NCBI GenBank assembly: GCA_021186555.1
Contig: JAJKFL010000005.1
Span: forward strand, 19,532,635 to 19,596,634
Direction: 5' to 3'
Source of the DNA: Reticulitermes speratus
Taxonomy: Eukaryota; Arthropoda; Insecta; Blattodea; Rhinotermitidae
DNA: 64,000 bases
Within the stretch, counting starts at the first letter, position 1; each line of letters starts with the position of its first letter. The position numbers were made by a program, and so were the translations under genes. This document shows, piece by piece, positions 12,155 to 23,114 of the stretch. A model generated the notes under the pieces. The model did no database searches. It had not been told where the DNA came from and saw only the letters and a list, made by a program, of their open reading frames with translations.

Positions 12155-13850
12155 CCCATCTGCATGTGTGATCCGGTGGCAAGGTGATACCATCCACAAA
12201 TGTGTACATTTTTGACAGGAATTCGGGGCATAAATTTAGGTTAGTGTTTTTAGTTAAACTTACGTAACCCAGGATCTGAAGCAGAAATAATATCTTGTTA
12301 ACACACTAAGAACGTTCGAAATCCATAAAAGCTGATAATTTCTTGAGGACTTGGAACGATTACCTTTTCAAAAGGATTCTGCCCCTTGGTTGTCTTCTGG
12401 AACCCCTGTGGTCCCTAAGTCAACATGTATCTGTACGTGAATCTGTGCTTGTGTCAGGTAAAGAACTCTTGGCTTCCAGTTCGTAGTCATAAAGTGTGCC
12501 CGCGTCAGAATAATTAGACAATCCCAGTCTTCGTAAGTAGGAATGATTCATGCTGTTTCCGGACACAAGAATAAAACTCTTCAGAAATTTATCTGTAAAT
12601 TTACTTAAACATCATCCAAAATTTATTACTAATGCTTCACTGATTGTTAAAAATACATAATGATGCTGTTTTAATAATCAAGCTCTGTCAGCATTTTCTG
12701 GTTTCCTGATATTGAGAAATTACCATATAATTATGATTAGAAATTTTAACCTGGAGAAGTAATATTGTGGCATACCTCAGTACACCGCCAGTAATGCATT
12801 TGTGAACATTTCTGCCTAACCTTCGGTTTTTAATTGTGCGATTTGCAACCCTCCTGCGTAAGGTTACAGAGAGTGTAGGTCTTTACAGGGAAGAAAATAA
12901 TGCTTGATTCTTACCTCTAGAGCAAGTGCAAATTTTAAACTCTCTGTGTTATGACATTGTATCAAGACGAACATCTAAACTAGATAATTCAAAATTTAAA
13001 AATATATGGGACACTATAATAATAAATTAAAGAGGAAAATGTAGAAAACAACTCCATCTGTTATATTACAACATTATTATAGATACGGAATTATTGTTTT
13101 CAAGTAAAAGGGGGTTATATGAAAGGAAGAAAGAAGGAAAAAGTAAAACAGTTTTTAAGATCGCTTAAAGCATGCCCAAAAGGGGACAGGTTGCAAAATG
13201 AAAGGTGATAAGAATCAGAAAAATATCCTGTATGAGAATAAGAAAGCAAAATTTCTCTTACATGTAAGAGGAACAAAAGTTGTTCGTCTTCCAAGAAAGG
13301 ATGGGAAGTTTTCGATAATACTGAAACATTTGTCTTGAAGTGAAAAGAATATTGATTTGGTTATATTTGAGAGTGTATTGTTTAAATGAAATGTAATTGC
13401 TTTATTTTGAGTTACAATTATGTCTCTCCAATTAACTTTTATACTGTCCCAGTTTGTTTCTCAATATGGACAGCTACAAATACGAAAATCATTGAACAGC
13501 TTCTGTGGGTTATATCAGTGTGTCGTAGTTTGTGGTCTACTTGACTGACGTTGCAAAACACAGTGCCTTGTCTCGACGGAAGTCGAGTGACCTACATAGA
13601 GTGATTCATTGTGTGCTGCGAGCTTCAGTGATCCTCAAGCAAAAACTTTTCCAGACCGAATTGGCTATATATCTTAAATGTCTTTTAAGTAACATTTTGA
13701 TTTGGGGTTCCTGAAGTAGGGCAAAATTATCTGATTTTGTGACATAACTTTCCCAGCACTTTTGTCTGTTTGTGGCTTATTTAACGATGCTGTCAGTAAC
13801 TCGGTCTATATAGAGTCGAATGTTTCGTTGATAGTGAATTGTGAATCAGA
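12155..13850. other. Non-coding DNA, no recognised feature
   Basis: No open frame over 60 codons apart from a motif-free one near 13.6 kb. No terminal repeats seen. Confidence 0.45.
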
Positions 13851-13854
13851 AAGT

Positions 13855-13985
13855 ATGTGGCAAGATCTGTGGCCGTATAATATAAGGAACTGTACCAGCA
13901 TTTGCCTGGAAGGGCTGAGGACTACCACGAAAAATCTCCGAATATTCGGGATGCTGTCTGAGATTCAACCTGGAAGCTTCTAGAA
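13855..13985 (+). repeat. Dispersed GTGGCC-type repeat, copy 1
   Basis: Contains GTGGCCGTATAATATAAGG, then CCAGCATTTGCCTGGA and ACGAAAAATCTCC. The same order recurs in diverged form at 17.6, 26.5, 37.1, 38.9 and 42.0 kb, all in this orientation. The consensus (GTGGCCTAATTTAAGG, then a GCATTTGCCTGG box) resembles a widespread insect SINE-like family. No tRNA head is visible in this copy. The open frames on both strands here are incidental. Confidence 0.6.
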
Positions 13986-13989
13986 TAAT

Positions 13990-15295
13990 AAAAGCCCAAA
14001 GCGTTAAGATTGTGAGCCAATTACCAGTTCCTAACAGCTCTTCATAACAGTTTCCATTTTCCACTGCAGAACATATACCCAAATTCGTGGAGAATTTTGT
14101 TTGTCTTACCACAGCATAACGTAAGTTTACGTGTACAGTGCATTGCCAAATTGTTTAGATTTGTCGTAGAAAAACACTACAGCTGTAACAGAATAATTAT
14201 TTAAGTAATTATTTAAAGTTTAAAACTGCGACTCTCTGTTATAGGATTCCGTCATGTGTTGTGTGTACGTATATAGCGTATTGTATTTATTATCAGTCTG
14301 CACAACTGTCATACAAATGTTAAATTATCAGGTAAACAGCTACATGTCTCAACATTGTCATGTCACGTTCATTTTGTTTCCATGTCCAACACGAATACCG
14401 TATTCAGTGCACTTCGCACATGTCAAATTGTAATGCGTTCCTAATACAGATCCATTGAAGGGCTATATCCATCATGCTATAGAGTTTGACCCAATTACTA
14501 GTGTATATAGTAATTTAATTAAAGTATTACACCCATTATTAAAGCAGTGTGACTTAATAAGTAGTATTTAATTATTCCATTCTAATTTCAATTGCAATTC
14601 ATGAATTGTTTGAAAATATATGAAGATTGATGACGCTATGATGTACCTTTCCTTGCTAAGGAAGTTACTAACTGCTAACAAAAGCTATTCAAATGGGCTT
14701 GCTCATTTTGTAAACGTGAACGTAGTAATGGCCAAGCTAACATTTTCGCGTTTTAGACCTGCTAGAATACAAAAGTAGACACTGGTAATAATGGATTATA
14801 AAGTCATCTCCCTTAAAATGAAAGAAAATAAATTGTATTGAATGTAGAGTTGAATGTAATAGGACTCCAGCTGTACTGGATTTCAGTGGCGACATTTTCT
14901 GTGCACATGGTTCGTAAATTGTTTCGAAAACCCGTGTCCTCTGCAGTTCCATTCCTGCGGCAATGCTGATGCAGGATTACCGGTGGAACAGAACCACGAA
15001 GCTTAAAAGCAATTTAACAGAGGACCGGACTGCAAGTGAGCTAGCACTCTACGCGGACTCACTGCGTGCCCCAAATTCCGCGTCAGTATTCAAGCGTTAT
15101 GTGCAGATTTAACTACAGCACTGGGTACAGCCTATTGAACTACTCTGTATCAAATGAAAGTGGATTAAGCTACGATTTCGCAAAGTATCCCGATTTATAT
15201 TATAACCGGAAGGGTAAAATTGTTTAATAATGATCGCTGTAGTTTGTATTCCTTATTAAATGTTAAGCAAGGAGTATGGGCTGAGGAAGAAATGT
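13990..15295. other. Non-coding DNA, no recognised feature
   Basis: AT-rich; short open frames only (71 codons at 14737-14952, minus strand, no motif). Confidence 0.45.
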
Positions 15296-15299
15296 AGCA

Positions 15300-15410
15300 G
15301 GTATGAGAATATTAAAACGGCATACGAAGTTGAGTAAGAGGAAACTCAAAATAAGAGATTACTTGAGATATCTAGACGTGGATGGACGGATGATATTAAA
15401 ATGCTTATTT
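15300..15410 (+). pseudogene. Possible LINE 3'-tail fossil
   Basis: The frame through AGATATCTAGACGTGGATGG reads ISRRGWTDDIKMLI. This resembles the R-R-x-W-x-D-N/D-I-K-M-D-L box of the reverse-transcriptase tail at 31.0 kb. Upstream similarity is lost. Weak because it depends on one box. Confidence 0.35.
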
Positions 15411-16105
15411 AAAAATGGAGTATGATATATATTTACATATGATTAAGCTGGCTTAGGAGGAGTGAGATATTTTCTGAAGATGACAAGTTGTTTTTATGTC
15501 ATGAAAGGCGTTAAAATCTTTGACTACAAATGCCTATTATCCTCCCAGAAGGATCCTGCTGATAGATTTACAGCTATGAAATTAGAAAGTACGATATTAA
15601 GATTTTCGCTTCAAGTAAACTGTTACACGGAACGTAGATTTGTTTATAAAATGTATTTGTTCTTTGGTAAGATTCAATTTAGTTAAATGTTCCATTTATT
15701 CACGATCCATTAGCCAGGACAATAGTTCATTTAGACGGTTCCCTGAACAATAGCGTCTGTTTCTCCAGTGATTAAATTCCTAGAGCACAGAGATAATTGT
15801 GTAGATGCTGCACTTTCCTGCAGGGACAGAGCTAACCGCTTGTCCATCAGCAGACGTGTCCCACATTAGGTGCAGTGTGATGCTTCATAGAGATCGCAGG
15901 CGCCGGTAAAATTTTGTAGGAATTAGCATGTACATTTTACCATTCCCTAGGCGGGCATTATTTAGTCTAGCAGTTGGGAGATATCCACTTGCACTCTTTA
16001 TTTTAACCCAGTACAAAGCAGTGTTCTGCAGACAGGCCCGATATATGTGTTTATGAACAAACAGAAGACGAGAAAAATTTGACACAAAGACGGAGAGGAT
16101 GTAGA
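15411..16105. other. Non-coding DNA, no recognised feature
   Basis: A 74-codon open frame at 15462-15686 has no motif that I recognise. Confidence 0.4.
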
Positions 16106-16109
16106 ATAC

Positions 16110-16300
16110 TATGTTATGAGGAGCTCCGTAATTTGTATTAGGAGTATTAATTTCAGGGAGGATGGAATGGGTTGGGCATGTAAAAAATATTATGTCGGAA
16201 GAACTCAAGTGACAGATGGGTAAGTGTAGGCGCAAATGGGAGAATAATATTAAAAAGTATAGTAAAGGTATGTGAGAGAATGGATTGGGTCAACGTTTTT
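16110..16300 (+). pseudogene. LINE 3'-tail fossil
   Basis: The plus frame reads RMEWVGHVKNIMSEE, a stop, then CRRKWENNIKK. RMEWVGHV corresponds to R-x-x-W-x-G-H-V and RRKWENNIKK to RRRWEDNIKMDL in the conserved non-LTR reverse-transcriptase tail. Both boxes are in the same frame and at about the expected distance, with an intervening stop. The minus-strand 116-codon open frame over this interval is its shadow. Confidence 0.55.
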
Positions 16301-16304
16301 GGTG

Positions 16305-17560
16305 TAGGGTTTAAAGTCTGCTTAATCTATCATGGTAATGAGATTTCCTGTTCCATAGGGACAGATTCCTTGAACAGATAGGCAGCTATCAGTTTCTAAA
16401 AGTATGATTTCAGATTACAGCTCATATTTGTAGGTCCCGCCATAAGATAACATTACAGATATTTGTAAGTTTCCATTATTCCTCTCTCGATGCCTTAAAT
16501 AAATCACTACATAATTCACGTGACTTTGTCGTGCTAATCTGATCTCTTTCTGTATTTCGCACTTCAGAACTTCATTGTCACGTAACCAGTAATGTTGGCA
16601 GCCGTAATGTAGGACCACAGATGTGATTGTTTTGTTGGTGGAAATAGTTTGGCCAGTTATTTCCGGAGCGATGTGATTCCGTGTGCCAAGTCTGGTGACC
16701 CGCACTAAGAGTTGTGTAATCATCAGCCTGGTCTAAACGAGATAATGCGTCTTTTAGGTAATACCAAGAGGCGGGGCAGTACCTACAAAGGCATAACAAC
16801 GGAACAAGGAAAGAGCAGATAGGTATAAAGGATGGAGATGAAGTACGACAAAGTGGAAATTGATTGTGGAAAGAATTTCTTAGGTGGAATGCAAGATTAG
16901 GTAAAGGAGAAGACAAATGGATGTGGTTTAGCGAGGAAGAATTCATTACTAGGAAGTTTAAGTTGTGCTGTGAACGTAATGATATGTTTTGCTGTCCTTG
17001 TTAGAAAACAATAAAGAGATGGTATTCTCACTTAAATTCCCATGTTGTGTTTAAGAAAGGAATCCTGTGTTAGTAGAAACCAGAAGTTCTACAGCAGAAA
17101 GAGTTCTTATTGTAAAATTAGTTTTAAAGGAGATAAAGCACGCGTAATGGTTCTGCGTATTAATACAACGACCCACAATTGGGCACGTTCTTGGCCCGGT
17201 TTCGGTCGCCTCCCATTCTCACAGCATATTTCTCAAAATTTCATTCTCTGTGTCCAAACGGCTGTTTCCAGAAGCTCTCCCATCAAACGTTTACGCACTC
17301 CGTATTTCCCCATTTTTGATAAATGCCAAGACAATCATCGCTTCTTAGGTTTCAGTTATAATAGTAATAATAACTTACGTTTGTAAATGGCAAATATTCC
17401 CGTCTTGCTGATTTCCTGTATGTGAACCAGTACAATATTAACGGTTTAATGTATTAATGTATTTATTAATATATTTTTATGATTTATTTCAAGATTCAGT
17501 ACCTCAGACAATATAGCGCCAAATAATATAACGACTGTTATACGATTAATTTTAAATGTT
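16305..17560. other. Non-coding DNA, no recognised feature
   Basis: Three open frames of 102-122 codons (two overlapping on the minus strand at 16415-16946, one on plus at 17042-17386) have no recognisable motifs or sensible composition. I do not call them. Confidence 0.4.
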
Positions 17561-17562
17561 AG

Positions 17563-17690
17563 GAAGGAAGCAGTTGTGGCCTAATTAAGGTATTCTCTCT
17601 GAATTTGCATGGAGGAACAGAGGATATCCACGAGAGTTCTCAGTAGAGCTAGCCGGTTTCCCAGACGATATTTCAAATGGGAATCTCAAT
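17563..17690 (+). repeat. Dispersed GTGGCC-type repeat, copy 2
   Basis: Contains GTTGTGGCCTAATTAAGG, GAATTTGCATGGA and then GCCGGTTTCCCAGACGATAT. The last block also occurs in copy 3 near 26580, so it belongs to the family body. Confidence 0.6.
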
Positions 17691-17694
17691 AAAT

Positions 17695-20310
17695 GAAATC
17701 TGAAGGGATTTTACTTGAGCCAACATCCTCAGTATCACCAGCTTAATTTGTGTCCGCATAGTCCCGTGCTAGATGATGAGGCGTAAGCTGTGTGCCCTCG
17801 TCAAGATGCCGTTCCGCCAATTGCCTTAGAAAATTAAGGAGACACTTAAATAAAACAGAAATGCTGAGTCTAGCCTTAGGATTTCGTTTGTATTTTGGGA
17901 TATGCCAGTCGATTTTCATGTTATTTCCCCGGTCTTGTTGGTACACTTTCAAATCATTCTTCAGCATTGTTCATTAGTTCTTGTAAACATGTACAACCTC
18001 CAGCTGTATCAGCGGAATGTGTAAATTGTGAGAAGTGTTTATTAAAGAACTGGATCGGTAATGAAAACCTAAATTAGCAGTCATTTTCTTAGGGATCCTA
18101 AATTATAGTTAATGAAGCGAAGTCTTCTGTAGTTTATATGTGACGCTAAGGTTAACAAAATTTATTTTCAGAGGGATCAGTATTAGTAACCGAGGAATTC
18201 CTTGATGCAACATCTTACTTAGAAGCTGGCATTCACTCGCCTCGTAAGAAGCTTTTTTTGTTTTGTTTTTGTAAGTATAATTTAAGTAAAATTCAGGAGC
18301 TATTACGTAATCCGAAATGTTGTCACCATTTTCACAAAAACCACCCTTTTTTTTCTAAAATCAGATTTTAATACTATGCTTCCATATAGACCCATATAAT
18401 CAAAGCGATCTCTTCTTTTTAGATTTTTTGACCAAACGTTTGTACGCGTTTGCAGTTATTTCCCATGTGCGTCGTGTTCCACTTACGTAATACTTTTTGG
18501 TGTAAACGTCGTAGAAGCAATAACGTTCAAGAAGCTTATGACTATGTATATCACTGTCATTATTAAATAGTAATGATTCTGAGTGTTGTCTGTTACTCAT
18601 TACTTATCGTTATTGGAAACACATTTACCTCTACAGGGATTTTCCTAATATAAATTTCTTATAGTCGGTTGTAATCTAGAATTTTGCATCCGGTACTGCA
18701 ATTTATTTATGCATTTCTTCATATCTTACACGCAAAGACACAAAAAGGCGAATCCAGTTGCTTTACGTCTCTCCCCAGTTCCACGTGGAATCATTATTTA
18801 ATCTCTTCAGTTCGTGCAGCATAATTAAACATCCTGCTAAGGAACAAATATCACTTCGTATTTATGGATTATTCTATTTTGAGAAACATACAGCGTAGTG
18901 TAATGAAGGTTTGCTGCTTCGCCTGTGATAAGTAATTAACATTTTTACTGTAAAGTTTCACGCCACTGATGAATGTATTCATAAAAAGAAACAAAACACC
19001 TTCTAGAGTTTATTTTCCAACAAGTTTTAAAAGGAAATCCATACGTACATTATTCCCAGAAAACTTGGTGCCTGGAATATTAAAGAAAACAGTTCTGTTC
19101 CTAAGTTGTTTCTAGACAACTTTGTGTCTGCAAGATTTTTTTAATATTTCGAGATTGGAAGCCTCTTACTCTTTTCCGACAAAACATTGTATTGGATACC
19201 CAAGACTGCAATTTTATACACTTCTAATCATCATTGTAATTTCTCTAAAATTACTACACAACACACTTAGAGTGAGAAATTTGACAGTCATAAATTCAAA
19301 TGTTGTTTTATTTGCAGGAAGAATTGAAGTATTCTACAATGAAGACTGTTTCTTAAGATTCTCCTTGAAAAATAAGATTTTTCGTCAACGGTAAAATTTT
19401 GTTGAGCTTATAGTGGATTGCATTTCGCTGTATGAAATTCTCTTTAACTGACACGCGTCATATATCTACACACGAACATTTTGTGTTTTGTGGTTTCTTT
19501 ACGTGTTGGTCACATGAACATTTCAGTGTCATTACTTTTCACTTACGATAAATATTTTTCATTGAAGTCAGTATTCTAGCGATGAACGTACATGAATAAC
19601 ATTCAGAGAGCAGCGCATCATAAAATGTGTATGTCAGCTTAATGACAACCAGGTGGTACTGTAATTCTGTTCCTGCAGTCTGTTTCTTCGCTGTTGGGTG
19701 TACTTTTTCCATCCGTTATAGGCATTAATTTTATTTAGCTATGCTGTCGAATGATAGTTGTTTCAAATTAATTAAACATATACATTCCAAAAAAAATTAG
19801 AATTGTGAATCGAATATGTTATTAGACGTGGCAGTTACATATCTTTTGGTGAAATTTATTATAATTCTAAACTTACAATTTAAATTTTGTGGTTTTTAAC
19901 CATTTAAAAAAATACCGTCAGGCAGTCAAAGCAGTTCCACTACAAACATAAACATGGAACTCTATATTTGCTTTGATCTTCTGCGGACAGTTTGAGGCAA
20001 GTAGTGTTGTAGTAATTTTCAGTTAATAAATGTAATTAATATTTTGGCACTGCATGTAAATTTGTACGTAACATATATTTTGCAACGATTTAGCCAAACG
20101 TATTTTACATCAGCGTGAAATTTGGGCCTAAACTAATGCATTACATTAGAGCTGTAAATTATTGCTTACAGGTTTAAAAAGGGTCTAATGGATCTCTAAA
20201 ATATTGCTGATTTTATTGAGCTGTATATATACTGTGTATGAATTCTGATGTAGCAGTGGGAAATCCAGTCGTTATTTTAAGAGGTACGCGTGACTGGGAA
20301 TACAATGTGC
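17695..20310. other. Non-coding DNA, no recognised feature
   Basis: AT-rich, with short motif-free open frames only (the longest is 90 codons at 19122-19394). No tandem or terminal repeats noticed. Confidence 0.45.
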
Positions 20311-20314
20311 GCAG

Positions 20315-20612
20315 TATAAATATTGCATTTGGATTTTTGTGACAGTTTTAGAAACCGGCACATTATTTTCTGTGGTACACGTTCAGAGAAACAATGAACG
20401 GTCTCTAAAACTACTACACATGGATTTTGCTGAGACCGTTTAAAGTCTATGCATTTTTTATATAATGTGCACGCGAGAACAAGAAACGTACTGTATAATT
20501 ACTGCATATGGATTTGCTGAATCTGCTGGAAATGCGTACACTTTTTACGAGTTACACGCGAAGAACAATAAAAAATAACCTGTTGAAACCGCTGGAAATC
20601 CTTACGTTCTCA
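20315..20612. repeat. Degenerate ~90-bp tandem repeat, 3-4 copies
   Basis: Blocks resembling GCATATGGATTTGCTGA, a GAAA-rich segment, a TTTTT(A)C tract and TACACGCGAAGAACAAT recur at about 20319, 20412, 20501 and partly 20585. The copies are strongly diverged, so this is an old array. Confidence 0.6.
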
Positions 20613-20723
20613 ATTCACTTTGATGAAGGCATAATTAAATCACATTACTATATCCTATTCATAATTATAGGATTAAGAAATAGTGGTGCATAGACTGCAG
20701 ACATTGTGTAAATGAAATAGAAT

Positions 20724-21199
20724 TCATAGTGTCCGTGTCTTTGGTTCGAGTTTAATATCCACTATATTTAACAAGTTGAAGAGGAGGCTTAGAGCTTGTA
20801 TGGTCACAACTTTGTGTGAGGTCATGTCAAAATACACAGACAATAGCTTGTCTTCAGGAACTAGCTCTGTTCTCTCAGCACGTCTACAACAATCCGTGTC
20901 GAGCGTTGCTGCGCCATCGTCTTGGTCATGGCCGAACCCGTTTGATGAATGAGCGTCGGTGTACAAACCGCTGGAACTGCTATCCCAGTCCCTACTTTGC
21001 TTTCCTGCCATTCCTCTCGACGTCCGTCTTCCGCGTCTACTTAACTGCAACTTCACTTCCTGGGACGTTGTCTAGTCCCTTGAGCCTGCCGTTAACACAG
21101 CCGCTATCACCAGAACGACCAGAGGAGAAATGTTGTTACACAGGTCTTAGAGAAACTTCTCTAGCTGGAGATTTATGTTTAAGTAACATACTACTGTAG
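20724..21199. other. G+C-richer block with overlapping open frames on both strands
   Basis: A minus-strand open frame of 110 codons (20724-21056) lies opposite a plus-strand frame of 127 codons (20816-21199). The minus translation has a natural-looking acidic/Ser-rich stretch (RDWDSSSSGLYTDAHSSNGF) followed by an ELVPEDKLLSVYF segment. Neither frame has a motif I recognise. No strong splice donor follows the minus frame and both begin at non-ATG codons. It could be a host exon fragment, an unrecognised transposon piece or chance. I do not call a gene. Confidence 0.15.
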
Positions 21200-22005
21200 C
21201 TGTTAGCGATTTCCTGCCAGTGTACTCACACGTGCGGTCTGACTTACAGAAAATATACTTGTAACTAATGGCAAGTAAGTTGAATGCACACAGTGTTTTA
21301 TTGCACCCCTGGGGCATGCACTTTCCAGATATTGTTATGTTATCAGCTCGGGAGAATGAGATTGGATAAGACATGTTAAACGCGGTTTTTGGTATGAAAG
21401 TATGCAATCGTGTGAGTAACATGTTAAAACTGAACAACTTATAACAGTTCTTACCATAACATGTTTAACATAACTTTTACGTCATCTTTTAAGGTAATTG
21501 TAATTGCTTACATTTATGTAAATTTTATGTTAATTGACCGATAAACGTGCTCTTTCTCAGTTCCCCGAAATTTGTCAGCACACAGTGGTATCTGCCTTAG
21601 TCGACGCCCTCTTAACTGGATCACGCGCCTTAATTTTAAACAAAAATGTGTGAAAGCGATGACCTTAATAAATAATTTAGTAACTTCAGTTACATTACAA
21701 TTACAGACATTTAAATATTAATGTTGTACTGTGTATCTGTAATTGGAAAGTTGTTATTATTATGATTAATAAATTCGAGTGACGTGTTTTTATTCTGATT
21801 GTGTGGAAGGATCCACAGTACACTTTTATGTCGACGTATATCTAAATACACATGTTGCATTACACTGTTGTTATTTATACAGCTTTTCGACTAACTGTCC
21901 TCCAGTTCGTCCACATTTACGCCTGTTAAGTGGGATTCCGCTCCAGTCGTAATTCAACATCATGCACTGTTGGTCCGTGTACCGTGTCCGTTCACCCGCT
22001 ACATA
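21200..22005. other. Non-coding DNA, no recognised feature
   Basis: A 96-codon minus-strand open frame at 21147-21437 has no motif. Nothing else seen. Confidence 0.4.
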
Positions 22006-22008
22006 CAT

Positions 22009-22034
22009 TATTATTATTATTATTATTATTATTT
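22009..22034. repeat. (ATT)n microsatellite
   Basis: About eight ATT units. Confidence 0.95.
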
Positions 22035-22319
22035 ATAAAGACTAAATTGGGCATTGATCATCTACTTTATTAATACCTGCATGTGTGTACTTTCGCAAAT
22101 ACTTTGACATCACACTCTGTTGTCGAAAGCAACTAAAACACAAGTAAACACACAGAGATAGTCATGACACAGTAAACACGCAACTTACATTAAATTCTTC
22201 CGTGCCCATCGACAGATAAAATACGAGTGTCTTCTTTTTAAGTTCCATTGGAAAATTAGTTCCCTTTCCTCCACAATGGGCGCATATATATTAAAAATTG
22301 CTTATGCGCAGGTAAAGTA

Positions 22320-22504
22320 CAGTCGAACCCGGTTATAACGACATCGGTTTATACGAGACCTCGCCTATAGCGTCAGGTATTCTGTGGTACCAATTAATTC
22401 GTCACTGTTAACCATAAAATTATAATCCTCGGTTATATCAGCACTCGTTTATAACGGCACAAAATATTCAGTCTCTTTCATGACGTTATAAACGAGTTCG
22501 CCTG
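22320..22504. mobile_element. 185-bp MITE with TA target duplication
   Basis: The left end reads CAGTCGAACCCGGTTATAAC. The right end, on the minus strand, reads CAGGCGAACTCGTTTATAAC. They differ at four of the first 25 positions. Both sides are flanked by TA (22318-22319 and 22505-22506). The CAG terminus, TA duplication and TTATAACG-rich ends are typical of pogo/Tigger-like members of the Tc1/mariner superfamily. There is no room for a transposase, so it is a non-autonomous copy. Further TTATAACG-like words occur inside both ends. Confidence 0.8.
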
Positions 22505-22869
22505 TAATTTTTTGTTATACAGTTTGCGGAGACAAATTCAGTTACAAGTTTGCAGCATGAGTTTCGTAAATGTTGCAGGGAGGTTTCACCACTGCGTTAG
22601 TCAATTTTCACCTGGTGTAAGCAGTTTCAAAGCTAAGGTTTCAACTGCTGACGCCCGGCTGTTGGAAGTGTTTGACAGGCAAGGGAAGACATTTGCGCAA
22701 CCCACGAACCAACTTATAAAAGTATCCTCCTTTATAATTTGCCTCAAACTACAGTCCGGGCTTTGTTTTGCAGCGTTTACTTTTGAAAACTTACGAACTG
22801 CAATTAGTGTAGGTGCTCAAATCGAGCACTCGAAGCAAGCAATATTAGTTTTCCTGTAAGTCGCAACAG

Positions 22870-23110
22870 GAATTTGAAGAGGCTTCGAGGGCAGCTGGGC
22901 TTCTTTCCAGGGTCCAGGCCACATTTGAAGTAAGTGGCAAAGTGAACCGCCACAACGCTGGGTTCTGCGCCATTCCCAAAATTCTGACCAAGCCATCGAA
23001 CATGAAATTCCCCCTCCCCCCTCCAAAAAAAAAGCTAAGCTTGATTTGTGGCATTTCACGTCACTAAAGTCGCAGTTCATTCCCTTATTTTCAAAAGAAA
23101 GTAACATTTA
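22870..23110 (+). pseudogene. Decayed mariner-type transposase fragment
   Basis: The translation from about 22914 reads VQATFEVSGKVNRHN. This lines up with the EATFHVSGAVDRHNVRIWG region of the intact transposase at 61-62 kb, just after the first catalytic Asp. After a frame change the next stretch reads SQNSDQAIEHE, matching the usual SENPHxxIEHERDSP segment. A further stretch, KAKLDLWHF, then FIPLFSKES, matches K-(V/L)-N-(V/L)-W and GPFFF-E. Several indels make it non-functional. It belongs to a mariner element other than the 61-62 kb copy. No terminal repeats were found around it. Confidence 0.6.
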
Positions 23111-23114
23111 ACTG

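Noticed and set aside
16415..17386. Three open frames of 102-122 codons
   Set aside because: Expected by chance at this density; no motifs and unlikely composition.
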